Positions 36,373-45,622 are shown, numbered from the stretch's first letter. The stretch: DNA of 64,000 nt from Rufibacter tibetensis (GCF_001310085.1 NZ_CP012643.1:2015001-2079000); one strand, 5' to 3'. Notes: a model not told the origin generated them from the sequence alone. Numbers and translations: made by a program.

Positions 36373-36402
36373 GCCTTATTTTCTGAAAATCAGCCTTAAA
36401 AA
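36373..36402 (-). repeat. Interspersed palindromic repeat, copy 6
   Basis: Form GCCTTATTTTCTGAAAA then TCAGCCTTAAAAA, upstream of the DnaJ-TPR gene. The core TTTTCTGAAAA is complete. Confidence 0.5.
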
Positions 36403-36537
36403 GGATTTCTAGACACTTCGCATTTAAGTTATCCCTCTGGCGTCCATTTGCGTATGAAATTTTTAGGGAGTTTATTTTAGGAATATTTTTCCTGCGATGT
36501 TCCGTATAGAACCTACGCACCATCAACGACAAAACAC

Positions 36538-36909
36538 ATGGCTACCGAAGACAAAAGCAAAACAGATAGCATCATTGCCAACCTCATGGGGTACATTGAT
36601 ACCCGCATTGACCTGGTCAAACTAGACCTGCAAACCAAACTGAAAAGCGTCTTCGTGAGCACCGTGCACGGAGTGTTGCTGGGTCTGGTCGCACTAATGG
36701 TGCTGTTGTTCCTGAACGTGTTCATTGCCATGCTGCTGAATGACCTGTTGGACAGCCGGTACTGGGGCTTCGGGATTGTCACGCTTTTTTACCTTATCTT
36801 GCTTGTCATTTTACTTGTAGGCCTGGACAAGAAGGTATTTCAGGGCATGGCAGACAAAGCTTTCCGGAACACTATCTACAAAACAGACGAATCTAACCAA
36901 ACGATCTAA
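36538..36909 (+). CDS. Holin-like membrane protein (phage holin family/DUF1469 type)
   Basis: This 123-aa protein has a short amphipathic N-terminus (YIDTRIDLVKLDLQTKLK), then two long hydrophobic segments (about 41-65 and 80-98) separated by a polar turn. This is the pattern of the broadly distributed holin-family proteins that are not encoded by phages. It is the first gene of a same-strand trio, with 15 bases to the next. The role in the envelope is unknown; lysis is unlikely. Confidence 0.65.
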   Translation: MATEDKSKTDSIIANLMGYIDTRIDLVKLDLQTKLKSVFVSTVHGVLLGLVALMVLLFLNVFIAMLLNDLLDSRYWGFGIVTLFYLILLVILLVGLDKKVFQGMADKAFRNTIYKTDESNQTI

Positions 36910-36924
36910 CCTATACCTGTTGCC

Positions 36925-37581
36925 ATGAGCGAACTAACCAATCCGCTTTTTGATGACCCGCGCGAGTTTCTGGAGCGTCAAAAAGAAGAATATAAAAATG
37001 CGCTACTCAGCGATGTCACCGATCTTAAAGACCAGTCTCAGCAAGTAGGCAAGAGCCTGCTGATTGCCGGCGGAGCCTTAGTGGGCATTTACCTGTTGAG
37101 CAGAGCTTTCAGCAAAAAGAAAGAGCCCAAGCAGCCTAAGAAGAAAAAAAGCAACCGTTTGGAGAACCCGGCCCGCTTCAAGGCTGCCGAGGATCGTGAC
37201 TGGATTTCATCTATTCCTGATGTAGAAGACGATGAGCCGCTCTACAGCGCCATTGAACGTACGTACCCTGCCGTGTACCACCCAAGCACGGGCACTGTTG
37301 GCACCACCTACAGCCGCCCTAGGCACAAAAAGCAAAGTTCTTCCGGCAAAGGGTTCTTCCAATCAGATTTATTTAAGATATTGGAGCAGCAGTTAGCGGC
37401 TTTGGCCATAGTCTACTTGTCTAAACTGATTGAAGAACGCTTAAAGACTCCTGCTACTAACACCACCACCACGCAACCCATTCTAGTGGAAGAAATCACC
37501 ACTGTAGAATACGAGTTACAGCCTGACGATACTATTACGGATGCCCAATCGCCGCAATCACCCTATATTCCCCACTCTTAA
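36925..37581 (+). CDS. Hypothetical membrane-associated protein, 218 aa
   Basis: A helical N-terminus (DDPREFLERQKEEYKNALLSDVTDLKDQ) and one hydrophobic segment (about 46-62) precede a highly basic KKKEPKQPKKKKSN stretch and a low-complexity middle. A second hydrophobic segment (QQLAALAIVYLSKLI, about 155-170) is followed by a Thr-rich, acidic tail. The layout resembles small envelope proteins that pair with holin-like partners. It overlaps the following GGGP synthase gene by 41 bases in another frame. Confidence 0.6.
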   Translation: MSELTNPLFDDPREFLERQKEEYKNALLSDVTDLKDQSQQVGKSLLIAGGALVGIYLLSRAFSKKKEPKQPKKKKSNRLENPARFKAAEDRDWISSIPDVEDDEPLYSAIERTYPAVYHPSTGTVGTTYSRPRHKKQSSSGKGFFQSDLFKILEQQLAALAIVYLSKLIEERLKTPATNTTTTQPILVEEITTVEYELQPDDTITDAQSPQSPYIPHS

Positions 37582-38320
37582 TACCCAGGATACCGCCAAC
37601 CGCCCTAAACGGCTGGCGGTGCTCTTAGATCCTGACCACCTCACCGTCGCCCGCTGCCAGGAGATCCTGACACTGAGCCATCGGCATGAGGTGGATTTCT
37701 TTTTTATGGGGGGCAGCCTGATCTCTAACCCAGAACAAGGCTCTTTTGTAAGCTACATCAAGCAGCACAGCTCTATTCCGGTGATCTTGTTCCCCAGCAG
37801 TGGCCTCTACATTGATGCCCAAGCAGACGGCATGCTGTTGCTTTCCCTTATCTCGGGCCGCAACCCAGACCTTTTGATCGGCCAGCACGTGGCAGCGGCT
37901 CCTTTGCTTAAAAGCAGCGGGCTTCCGTTGTACCCTACCGGCTACATGCTCATAGACTCTGGCCGCCAAACCACAGCGTCCTACATGAGTGGTACCACTC
38001 CTATTCCGCATGACAAGCCTTCTATTGCCGCCTGCACTGCGCTAGCTGGTCAGATGCTGGGCTTGCAATACATGTACCTGGACGGAGGCAGCGGCGCGAT
38101 GTACCCGGTAAGCGCCGCCATGATCCAAGCGGTACGCCAAGCCGTATCTGTGCCTATCATTGTAGGCGGCGGCGTGAACACCACAGAGAAAGCCGAAGCA
38201 GCCTGGAAAGCCGGCGCCGACATTCTGGTGGTAGGTAATCACATTGAAAAGAGCCCTCAATTCATTTCTGAAGTAAGTGAGGTGAAGCAGCGGTTTAACG
38301 TAGTATTACCGCAGGAATAA
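37541..38320 (+). CDS. Geranylgeranylglyceryl/heptaprenylglyceryl phosphate synthase family protein
   Basis: This 259-aa TIM-barrel prenyltransferase joins a polyprenyl diphosphate to glycerol 1-phosphate by an ether bond, a reaction best known from archaea. LAVLLDPDHLT, DFFFMGGSL, PVILFPSSG and the C-terminal phosphate-binding VPIIVGGGVNT and DILVVGNHIE are family marks. The bacterial product may be a lipid precursor or membrane component. The start overlaps the previous gene by 41 bases; no inner Met gives a better start. Confidence 0.85.
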   Translation: MPNRRNHPIFPTLNTQDTANRPKRLAVLLDPDHLTVARCQEILTLSHRHEVDFFFMGGSLISNPEQGSFVSYIKQHSSIPVILFPSSGLYIDAQADGMLLLSLISGRNPDLLIGQHVAAAPLLKSSGLPLYPTGYMLIDSGRQTTASYMSGTTPIPHDKPSIAACTALAGQMLGLQYMYLDGGSGAMYPVSAAMIQAVRQAVSVPIIVGGGVNTTEKAEAAWKAGADILVVGNHIEKSPQFISEVSEVKQRFNVVLPQE

Positions 38321-38826
38321 CGCACCTATTTGTATTATCAGTTAGCCTTTGTTGAGCCCACTTAGATAGGCCAGAGACTGCAGGCGCGTTATACTGTTGA
38401 TAAACTTAGCTTGTTTGGATGGCAGCTGACGTCCGATGCGTGGCACTTGCCCTATCTTCTCTGCTCACTAGTTTTTCCTTTCACAATCTATAAACTGGGG
38501 TAAATCACACCTGTGCTCCCCTTCAGGAATCTCTGTTCCTCCTAAACTGGGAAGAAAGCCTTTCCGCCATGGGCATTCTAAAGCGAACTGTATAGAAATT
38601 TTCCATTCAATGCTATATATCAATTGTTTATAAACAAGAAAGCAATTGTATTTCTTTAAAAGCCCTGATTTTTGGCTCGTTTATTGAAAAGGATCAGGAA
38701 AACAGAAAGAAGCGGCCTTCACTCTTCCATGAAGGGTCAAATGGCTCACAAAGTACCGGGGTACTTTCCAGCAAGTCTACGTGACTTGCCGCTTCTACCT
38801 GATGTGTGTTATTTACTTCTTGAGCC
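38321..38826. other. 506-bp intergenic region
   Basis: I see no gene or strong hairpin in it. A TTTTAAAAGCCCTGATTTTTGG stretch near 38656 and a TTGAAAAGGATCAGG nearby resemble the interspersed repeat but are too degraded to count. Confidence 0.3.
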
Positions 38827-39267
38827 ATGAGATCAGAACTTGTGAATACTCCTAATGATATGCTTCTCTCTATTTCAGTAGATGAGGAGAACCACTGGAT
38901 AGTGGCTACCTGGCAAGGCGACCCTACCCCAGAGGCTATCAGGAACGGCATGGAGGCATATCTGGAAACACTGGTAGAAGCGCACTATGACGCTGTCCTG
39001 ATAGACACCCGCTCTATGGATGGGGTGCGGAGCTTCGCTACTTACTGGGCACTTGAAGAATGGGTGCCAAAAGCCGTTGAAGCAGGTTTACACTATTACG
39101 CAGTTGTGGTAAATCCTGAGACGTTTGCAGAAGCTGCTGCTGATGACTTTTACGCCAATATCAGCTCATTTGAGGCGGAGGTTTTCGCAGACTTAGCCAC
39201 GGCCAGGGCCTGGCTACGCCGTTGTCGGCTTCAGCAGAAACAGGCAGATGGTTATCTGACCACTTAA
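38827..39267 (+). CDS. STAS-like hypothetical protein, 146 aa
   Basis: This soluble protein has the strand-helix alternation of a STAS/SpoIIAA-like fold: WIVATWQGDPTPEAIRNGMEAYLETLVEAHYDAVLIDTRSM, a long helix, HYYAVVVNPETFAE, and a C-terminal ATARAWLRR. It is acidic and lacks a membrane segment. It is not closely similar to the three shorter STAS-like proteins in this window (24483, 25615, 5817), so a common fold is an inference only. Confidence 0.5.
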   Translation: MRSELVNTPNDMLLSISVDEENHWIVATWQGDPTPEAIRNGMEAYLETLVEAHYDAVLIDTRSMDGVRSFATYWALEEWVPKAVEAGLHYYAVVVNPETFAEAAADDFYANISSFEAEVFADLATARAWLRRCRLQQKQADGYLTT

Positions 39268-39416
39268 CACCTATTGCTACACAGCCAAAGGCTGCTTCCT
39301 TACGGTTTGCACCTTATATATGGGGGTAAGAGGATTCTCCCCTGTGCTCTGCCTTTCGAAAGCTTCAAGGATCTTTCACACGCTCAGCTTATACAACATT
39401 GCCAAGCTTTGATTTT

Positions 39417-39446
39417 GGCTTCATTTTCAGAAAACAGCTTTAAAAC
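39417..39446 (+). repeat. Interspersed palindromic repeat, copy 7
   Basis: Form GGCTTCATTTTCAG then AAAACAGCTTTAAAAC. The next bases form the terminator at 39447-39475, so here the repeat precedes the hairpin. Confidence 0.5.
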
Positions 39447-39475
39447 AGAAAGGCCCGCTTTTGGCGGGCCTTTCT
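39447..39475. terminator. Terminator between convergent genes
   Basis: A 12-bp stem (AGAAAGGCCCGC region with GCGGGCCTTTCT) with a five-base loop lies between the STAS-like gene (plus) and the AraC-type gene (minus). Confidence 0.7.
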
Positions 39476-39497
39476 ATGCAAATGGAATCTCCAGTGC

Positions 39498-40418
39498 TTA
39501 TACGTTCATGGATGACTCACGGCGGCGCATTTTACCAGCCGGAATCCCGAACATCATTTTGAAGCGACGGCAGAAGTAGGCAGTATCCTTGTAGCCCACA
39601 TCTTTCCCGATTTCTCTGATGCTTTTCTTGGTAGTACGCAGCAAGAATACGGCACGCTCCATGCGCTGGTATTCAATGTAATCCTGCGGGTTAATACCAG
39701 TCAGCATTTTGAAATACTGGCCTACATAGTCTTCAGACACGTTGGCCACGTTGCTAAGAACTTTGTTAGACAAGTCACCGCCCAGGTTCTCTTTGATGTA
39801 GTTGAACAGGTCAATAAGGCGGGGGTCCTTAAAGTACGTGCTGTTGGTTGCCAACTGCTCCACAAACATCTTGTTCTTTAAGATGTAACGGATCAGTTCT
39901 ACCACCATCTGCTCTGTGTACAGGCTAATGATGCGCTCCTTGCCAGGCAACTCCTGCATGCTTTCCTCTACAATCTTGATCACCAGCGTGGCCAGCTTGT
40001 TGCTGGTAATCACGAAGGCCGGCACCTCCAGGGAGGTGAAGAAGTTTACAGAGTCAAACACCTTGGCCTCAAAGCTAACGAAGCTGTGGCTATCGTCTGC
40101 TTCGCCAATCAGGTCAAGGTCATTATTGCTTTTAAAGAACTTATCTTTAGTGGTAATATAGTCGTCATTAGAAATCACCCGGCTCTCGGTATCACCATAA
40201 TAGAGCTTAGTGCTACGTCCGCCCGGGATGAAGAGCAACTGCCCCTCTTCCGCTACTTGTTTATCGTCTCCGAAAGCGACAATGCCGTTGTGCACTAATA
40301 TCAGGTTGTTTCCAACATCATAGTAGTTACGCACAGTGAGCGGCTGCTGTAACACCAGGTTTTTAGCCTTGATGTAGCGCACTTTCAGCGACTCAATTAT
40401 TTTATTGTAATCTTCCAT
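39498..40418 (-). CDS. AraC-family transcriptional regulator
   Basis: This 306-aa protein has an N-terminal sensing domain (about 1-190) and a C-terminal double helix-turn-helix (about 205-295). The first HTH spans LSNKVLSNVANVSEDYVGQ, the second KSIREIGKDVGYKDTAYFCRRF. A cupin-like barrel in the first half (GQLLFIPGGRSTKLYYGD) suggests ligand sensing; the ligand is unknown. The neighbour upstream is an acyl-CoA dehydrogenase on the same strand, but no link is shown. Confidence 0.82.
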   Translation of the reverse strand: MEDYNKIIESLKVRYIKAKNLVLQQPLTVRNYYDVGNNLILVHNGIVAFGDDKQVAEEGQLLFIPGGRSTKLYYGDTESRVISNDDYITTKDKFFKSNNDLDLIGEADDSHSFVSFEAKVFDSVNFFTSLEVPAFVITSNKLATLVIKIVEESMQELPGKERIISLYTEQMVVELIRYILKNKMFVEQLATNSTYFKDPRLIDLFNYIKENLGGDLSNKVLSNVANVSEDYVGQYFKMLTGINPQDYIEYQRMERAVFLLRTTKKSIREIGKDVGYKDTAYFCRRFKMMFGIPAGKMRRRESSMNV

Positions 40419-40586
40419 GTAAGGACACTAATTAAAGGGTTTTTACTTTTGTTGATTTTTCAAGTTGTCTGTCGGTTTAAAATTAGTACTTATCTTTTAA
40501 GTTATCAAACAAAAAAGGTTTATATTTATAAACAGCCAAACGCTATATACTCAAATATCAACTTTAAACGTTACTTAACCACTTTT

Positions 40587-41726
40587 CTATTTCAATATCT
40601 CCCTTGAGATTACTATTTTCTGAATTTCAGACGTACCCTCATAAATTTGCGTGATTTTGGCATCGCGCATTAATCGCTCTACGTGGTATTCTTTCACAAA
40701 CCCGTACCCGCCATGTATTTGAACGGCCTCTACAGTAGTATCCATGGCTACTTTTGAAGCAAAAACCTTAGCCATAGCCCCAGTTTTGGAGTAGTCTCTG
40801 TTGTTGTCTTTGTCTGCGGCGGCCTGCAAGCAAAGCAGGCGGGCGGCATCAATGTTAGTAGCCATATCGGCTAACTTAAACTGGATGGCTTGGTGCTGCG
40901 AAATAGGCACACCAAACGCTTTGCGTTCCTTAGAATACTTCAACGCCAGTTCATAGGCCCCGGAAGCAATACCCAAAGCCTGGGAAGCAATCCCGATACG
41001 TCCGCCGTTCAGAGTGGACATGGCAAACCTAAACCCGAAGCCATCTTCGCCAATGCGGTTCTCCTTAGGCACTTTCACGTCGGTGAACATCAAAGAGTGG
41101 GTATCTGACCCTCTGATACCCAGTTTGTTTTCTTTGGCACCAATCTCAAACCCTGGCATTCCTTTCTCTACAATCAAAGCGTTGATTCCTTTGTGGCGCA
41201 GTTCAGGGTTGGTTTGGGCAATTACCAGGTACACAGAGGCAGTGCTACCGTTGGTAATCCAGTTTTTGGTTCCGTTAAGCAGGTAATGATCACCCATGTC
41301 TTCGGCGGTGGTGCGCTGCATAGTGGCATCTGACCCGGCTTCTGGCTCAGACAAACAGAAAGCGCCAATGATCTCACCCGAGGTTAACTGAGGAAGGTAT
41401 TTTTGTTTCTGCTCCTCGTTTCCGTATTTCTCCAGCCCCCAGCACACCAGGGAGTTGTTCACTGACATTACCACAGAGGCAGAGGCATCTACTTTAGAGA
41501 TTTCTTCCATGGCCAGCACGTAAGAAATGGTGTCCATTCCGCCGCCGCCGTATTTTGGATCCACCATCATGCCCATGAACCCTAGCTCTCCCATCTTCTT
41601 TATCTGCTCGGCTGGAAATTTCTGAAGCTCGTCTCTTTCAATCACCCCTGGCAACAGTTCAGTCTGTGCAAAATCCCGGGCAGCCTCCTGCACGGCTAAT
41701 TGTTCTTCGGTTAGTTTAAAGTCCAT
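40587..41726 (-). CDS. Acyl-CoA dehydrogenase
   Basis: This 379-aa FAD enzyme makes the first oxidation of an acyl-CoA (short-chain or branched-chain). Family marks are FCLSEPEAGSDA, TKNWITNG, the R-rich FGVPISQHQAIQFKLADM and EAVQIHGGYGFVKEYHVERLMRD. The catalytic Glu lies near the end in IYEGTSEIQKIVISRE. Length is standard. It stands alone on the minus strand. Its promoter probably includes a TAATTTTG box. Confidence 0.9.
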   Translation of the reverse strand: MDFKLTEEQLAVQEAARDFAQTELLPGVIERDELQKFPAEQIKKMGELGFMGMMVDPKYGGGGMDTISYVLAMEEISKVDASASVVMSVNNSLVCWGLEKYGNEEQKQKYLPQLTSGEIIGAFCLSEPEAGSDATMQRTTAEDMGDHYLLNGTKNWITNGSTASVYLVIAQTNPELRHKGINALIVEKGMPGFEIGAKENKLGIRGSDTHSLMFTDVKVPKENRIGEDGFGFRFAMSTLNGGRIGIASQALGIASGAYELALKYSKERKAFGVPISQHQAIQFKLADMATNIDAARLLCLQAAADKDNNRDYSKTGAMAKVFASKVAMDTTVEAVQIHGGYGFVKEYHVERLMRDAKITQIYEGTSEIQKIVISREILK

Positions 41727-41773
41727 ATAGTATATAACTTATGAGTAGAAGGGATGTTCTGTTATTCACAAAA

Positions 41774-41781
41774 CAAAATTA
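41774..41781 (-). promoter_or_regulatory. -7 promoter box of the acyl-CoA dehydrogenase gene
   Basis: On the minus strand TAATTTTG matches TAnnTTTG, 48 bases before the start codon. No clear -33 TTG is present. Confidence 0.35.
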
Positions 41782-41903
41782 ATTAAATTTTAGTATGCTA
41801 GCAGCACATCTAGCCTCAAGCATTACCAAAGCTAACACTTGTTAGCCATATTTTTAAATGTTCTTTTTAAAAACTATTGATCAGTTGATTTTAGGCATAA
41901 AAA

Positions 41904-41928
41904 AAGAGGACGATCTCCTCGTCCTCTT
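41904..41928 (-). terminator. Terminator of the metallopeptidase gene
   Basis: A 9-bp stem (AGAGGACGA/TCGTCCTCT) preceded on the plus strand by seven A residues, which become the T-run for the minus-strand gene ending at 41953. Confidence 0.7.
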
Positions 41929-41952
41929 CCCATTTGTTTGAGAGCCTTATGC

Positions 41953-42633
41953 TTAGTCTCTTCTGCCCAGAAGCATAGAACCGTAATAAAGCAAGGTTGC
42001 CAAAGAACCAAGCGCTGCCACCACGTAGGTCATAGCCGCCCATTTCAAAGCATCTTTGGCCATGCCGTGCTCCTGCATGGTCACTACCCCTCTGGTGTCC
42101 ATCCAGGCAAGGGCGCGTTTACTTGCGTCAAACTCTACCGGCAAAGTGATAAAACTGAAGATGGTAGTCAACGCGAACAAGAGCACTCCCACTGCCAATG
42201 GAATAGGGGTGCTTTGAATCATTAGAACCCCAATCAACAGAATCCACTGCATGTACTTGCTAGCCACAGTCAACGCCGGCACCATGGCAGAACGGAACTT
42301 CAGGAACGCGTATGCTTTGGCATGCTGCACGGCGTGCCCGCACTCATGGGCCGCCACTGCCGCGGCGGCGGCACTGCGGCTGTCATACACGGCCTCACTT
42401 AGGTTTACTGTTTTATCTGCCGGGTTGTAGTGGTCCGTTAAACGGCCGGGAGTAGAAATTACCCGTACATCGGTGATGCCGTTATCTGCCAGCATCATTT
42501 CCGCCACCTCACGTCCGCTCAACCCAGACCGAAGCCCAAGTTTGGAATATTTGTCAAACTTGCTTTTCAATGTCCAGCTGACCAACGCCGAGGCCAGCAT
42601 CATTGCAATCATGATTATCCAGATCCCACCCAT
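41953..42633 (-). CDS. Membrane zinc metallopeptidase (YugP/DUF2268-like type)
   Basis: This 226-aa protein carries an HExxH zinc site, HECGHAVQHA, in an otherwise membrane protein with hydrophobic segments at the N-terminus (IWIIMIAMMLASALVSWTL) and three near the C-terminus. A region with SGLSGREVAEMMLADNGITDV matches the YugP type. It likely degrades or processes membrane or envelope proteins. It lies 19 bases after rfaE2 on the same strand, so the two may be co-transcribed. Confidence 0.82.
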   Translation of the reverse strand: MGGIWIIMIAMMLASALVSWTLKSKFDKYSKLGLRSGLSGREVAEMMLADNGITDVRVISTPGRLTDHYNPADKTVNLSEAVYDSRSAAAAAVAAHECGHAVQHAKAYAFLKFRSAMVPALTVASKYMQWILLIGVLMIQSTPIPLAVGVLLFALTTIFSFITLPVEFDASKRALAWMDTRGVVTMQEHGMAKDALKWAAMTYVVAALGSLATLLYYGSMLLGRRD

Positions 42634-42652
42634 TTTCTTTCTCGTTTTAAAG

Positions 42653-43144
42653 TTAACACTGCTGATCTCTCAGGATTTTAGCCACCACCTGTGAAGTAGA
42701 ATACCCTTTCACCAACGGAATTGTTTTCACTACACCTCCCTTGGCTAAGACAACGTCATGCCCTACAATGTTCTCAATGGCATAATCATCACCTTTCACC
42801 AGAATGTCTGGCTCAACCGCAGTAATCAACTCCAGCGGGGTTTCCTGATCAAACAGTACTACGGCATCTATAAACCAAAAGGATGCCATTACCCTTATAC
42901 GTGACATTTCGTCTTGCAATGGCCTGGACGGACCTTTTAACCTACTGACAGATTGATCAGTATTCACTCCTACCACCAACTTATCGCCTAAAAGTCTGGC
43001 CCGTTCCAGGTAGTCCACGTGGCCAACATGTACTATGTCAAAGCACCCGTTGGTAAACACGATTTTATGATTTTGAACCTGCCATTCTTTAACGGTTGAT
43101 AACAGCTGTGGAAGCGACAAAATTTTCTCTTGCGAAGGAAGCAT
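42653..43144 (-). CDS. rfaE2: D-glycero-beta-D-manno-heptose 1-phosphate adenylyltransferase
   Basis: This 163-aa nucleotidyltransferase makes ADP-heptose for lipopolysaccharide core, the C-terminal half activity of the two-domain HldE. The CTP-transferase motif HVGH is in FTNGCFDIVHVGHVDYL and the second motif in the GYSTSQVVAKI region. Here it stands as a separate protein, as in many Bacteroidota. The gene precedes a metallopeptidase and follows a flippase-like gene, on the same strand. Confidence 0.88.
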   Translation of the reverse strand: MLPSQEKILSLPQLLSTVKEWQVQNHKIVFTNGCFDIVHVGHVDYLERARLLGDKLVVGVNTDQSVSRLKGPSRPLQDEMSRIRVMASFWFIDAVVLFDQETPLELITAVEPDILVKGDDYAIENIVGHDVVLAKGGVVKTIPLVKGYSTSQVVAKILRDQQC

Positions 43145-43220
43145 AAGGCAAATACGTATGAGATAGGGAGATCAAATATAGAGCCAAGCCCTTTACAGTA
43201 AACGCCAAGATTAGCGTTCG

Positions 43221-43254
43221 GTTTAAGGCTGATTTTGAGAAAAGAGGCTTGAAA
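43221..43254 (+). repeat. Interspersed palindromic repeat, copy 8
   Basis: Form GTTTAAGGCTGATTTTGAG then AAAAGAGGCTTGAAA, one of the best copies. A small hairpin AACGC/GCGTT (about 43201-43217) lies just to its left. Confidence 0.55.
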
Positions 43255-43258
43255 GAGG

Positions 43259-44272
43259 CTAGGCTACCTGTTTCTTGGGTTCAAGCTTGGCTTTGGCTAG
43301 ACTGGCTACCAAACTGACCACACCCATCACTACTACCAACAAAGCGCCGGTAGTGTGGGTAATAAGCGCGTACGCCATTCCTTTGTCCAAAGGCACAGCA
43401 TACAGAAGAAGGGCCGTTCTAACCAGGATGTGGTACACGCCAATACCTCCCTGCACCGGCGCCGACATGCCAATGCCTCCCACCACAAGGATAGCCATAC
43501 CGGCTCGCCAGGTAAGGCCCTCAGTGCCCGGTAAGGCGAAGAAAGCCAAATAACTCCCCAAATAGTAGGTTAGCCAGATGAACAGGGTATGCAGGATGAA
43601 AGCACCTTTCTGCTCCATACGGCCAATACTGAAGATTCCCTGCCAAATCCCCAGCACAAAATCGCTTACTTTTTTGAAGAGGGGATTGCGCTGCAGTTTA
43701 GCTATGTTCTTGTACGTATACCAAACCACCAACCCGGTGCCTACCAAGGCCACAGTTCCTAAAAGATACAGCGTCTGCAGGTTCTGCTGCATCCCGTTGA
43801 ACCTCTCAGAGAAAATCTCCAGGAAAAAAGTATTGAGCCGGTCAAACTCCAGCAGCAGGGTTAGCCCCATGCAGAGAAGCAGCATGACCAAATCAATGAC
43901 CCGCTCTGTGATCACGGTTCCTAAAGAGACGTTCACGGGTACTTCTGAGGTACGTCTTAACAAGGTACACCTGATTACCTCTCCGGCTCGCGGAAGCACT
44001 ACGTTGGCCAAATACCCTACCATAAGGGCATGGTAGGTGTGAATGGTTCTGGGCTTATACCCCAAGGGCACAAACTGCATGCGCCAGCGTATGGCCCTAC
44101 TCACATATCCGGCCACTGAAAGAAGCAATGTAATTACCACCCACGTGTAGTTAGCCTGCGCCAATTCTGCCTTTACCGCTGTGAAATTGATACTGCGCAA
44201 AGCATAGGCCATCAAGAAAACCGAGACAGCTAGAAGAAGCAGGTACTTGATAACGTTGATGGTTTTCTTCAT
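43259..44272 (-). CDS. Flippase-like membrane protein (LPG synthase TM region family)
   Basis: This 337-aa protein has eight or so transmembrane segments and the sequence PRAGEVIRCTLLRRTSEVPVNVSLGTVITERVIDL typical of the lysylphosphatidylglycerol-synthase membrane domain (UPF0104). These proteins lack the cytoplasmic synthase part and are thought to move lipids across the membrane. It starts 13 bases after the panD stop codon, so the two may be one transcript. Confidence 0.82.
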   Translation of the reverse strand: MKKTINVIKYLLLLAVSVFLMAYALRSINFTAVKAELAQANYTWVVITLLLSVAGYVSRAIRWRMQFVPLGYKPRTIHTYHALMVGYLANVVLPRAGEVIRCTLLRRTSEVPVNVSLGTVITERVIDLVMLLLCMGLTLLLEFDRLNTFFLEIFSERFNGMQQNLQTLYLLGTVALVGTGLVVWYTYKNIAKLQRNPLFKKVSDFVLGIWQGIFSIGRMEQKGAFILHTLFIWLTYYLGSYLAFFALPGTEGLTWRAGMAILVVGGIGMSAPVQGGIGVYHILVRTALLLYAVPLDKGMAYALITHTTGALLVVVMGVVSLVASLAKAKLEPKKQVA

Positions 44273-44285
44273 GCCGGAGCCGGAA

Positions 44286-44633
44286 CTACACTAGCCGGTT
44301 GTGCTGATCTGGGAAAATAACGGTAGGCTCATGGGAACGGGCTTCGGCGAAATTGATCAGGGCGTAGGAGATGATGATGATGATATCCCCTACTTGCACC
44401 TTGCGGGCGGCCGGGCCATTGAGGCAGATCATGCCGGTGCCCCGCTCGCCTTTGATGATATAGGTCTCAAAGCGTTCGCCATTGTTCACGTTCACAATGG
44501 TCACCTTCTCATGGGGAACCATGTTGGCAGCATCCAATAGATCTTCGTCTATGGTAATGCTACCCACATAATGCAACTCGGCCTGCGTTACCTTAGCCCG
44601 ATGTATTTTGGATTTAAGAACTTCAATCTGCAT
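44286..44633 (-). CDS. panD: Aspartate 1-decarboxylase
   Basis: This 115-aa enzyme makes beta-alanine for pantothenate and coenzyme A. It cuts itself between Gly24 and Ser25 (YVGSITID) to form the pyruvoyl group. Tyr58 in the [10 protein letters not shown] region and the GAAARK-like NGPAARK segment fit the family. I chose the ATG at 44633; a TTG one codon earlier is less likely and would shift the numbering. It lies downstream of panC on the same strand. Confidence 0.93.
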   Translation of the reverse strand: MQIEVLKSKIHRAKVTQAELHYVGSITIDEDLLDAANMVPHEKVTIVNVNNGERFETYIIKGERGTGMICLNGPAARKVQVGDIIIIISYALINFAEARSHEPTVIFPDQHNRLV

Positions 44634-44717
44634 CAAAACAATCTAAAAACGTGCAAAGTTAGAGATTATTTATGAGACGAATATGATACTCCCGTCTCCC
44701 CATCTGAAAGAGGAGTC

Positions 44718-45557
44718 CTACAGCAGGAGATTGTCAATGAGCCTGACGTCCCCTAGAAAGGCGGCCAGGCAAATAGCCACCGGCATATTCCCTGATACCT
44801 CCTCTAAAGGCTGCAGCGTTTGGGCGTGCACTACCTCCAGGTATTCAACCCTGATTTGGGGAAAACGATGCAAAAACGCCTCTGCTTCCTTTTTAGCTTG
44901 GGCCACAGGCATGGTTTGTAGTTTCTCGCGCAGCAATTCCAATGCTTGATAGAGCCGAGGCGCTACCTCCCGCTGCTCTGGTGCCAGACGCCGGTTCCTG
45001 GAGGACATCGCCAACCCATCTTCTTCCCTAATGATAGGGTAACAGATCAGTTCCAGATCAAAACTCAGATCCAGCACCAATTGCTGAATAATGGCAAACT
45101 GCTGTAAGTCTTTTTGCCCGAAGAACGCCTGGTGTGGTTTTACCAGGTGAAAAAGTTTGCTCACCACCGTGGCTACGCCGTTGAAGTGCCCCGGCCGGTG
45201 CGCGCCTTCCATCACTTGCTCTAACTCTCCAAAGTCAAAGGAAAGCCGGGCTTTCTGTTTGTACATTTCTTCTGCAAGCGGTGAAAACAGAATATCACAC
45301 CCTTCCTGAGCCAGCATCTGAGCATCCTTCTCCAGCAACCGCGGATACAGGCGGTAATCATCTGGGTTATTGAACTGCGCCGGGTTTACAAATACGCTAC
45401 AGACGGTGATATCATTCTGATTTTTAGCCGCCCTCAGCAAGGAAAGATGCCCTTCATGCAAGGCACCCATAGTAGGCACAAAACCAATACGTTGGCCCTG
45501 CTGGCGAAGCAACTCTGTGTGTTGCCGGATATCAGATAAAGAAGAAAGATGCAACAT
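44718..45557 (-). CDS. panC: Pantoate-beta-alanine ligase
   Basis: This enzyme joins pantoate and beta-alanine using ATP. HIGH-type motif GALHEGHLSL follows FVPTMGALH, with VNPAQFNNPDD, FGQKDLQQFAIIQQL and MSSRNRRL after it, all normal. I take the ATG at 45557 (279 aa) as the start, close to the usual length; an upstream ATG at 45617 would add a 20-residue tail with no family similarity. It is divergent from the glycogen-synthase-like gene and upstream of panD by 84 bases. Confidence 0.9.
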   Translation of the reverse strand: MLHLSSLSDIRQHTELLRQQGQRIGFVPTMGALHEGHLSLLRAAKNQNDITVCSVFVNPAQFNNPDDYRLYPRLLEKDAQMLAQEGCDILFSPLAEEMYKQKARLSFDFGELEQVMEGAHRPGHFNGVATVVSKLFHLVKPHQAFFGQKDLQQFAIIQQLVLDLSFDLELICYPIIREEDGLAMSSRNRRLAPEQREVAPRLYQALELLREKLQTMPVAQAKKEAEAFLHRFPQIRVEYLEVVHAQTLQPLEEVSGNMPVAICLAAFLGDVRLIDNLLL

Positions 45558-45622
45558 GGAGGGCTGCGTATTTAATATGGTATTGACAAAAGACGCCAAA
45601 GGTATGATTTTATTCAAATAAA

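Noticed and set aside
36538-36909. Prophage holin as a sign of a phage remnant
   Set aside because: No lysin, structural or packaging genes around; the holin-like family is widespread in chromosomes.
38656-38700. Further interspersed repeat copy
   Set aside because: Similarity to the consensus is too weak to separate from AT-rich background; the same holds for 34661-34692, 57611-57650 and 59851-59875.
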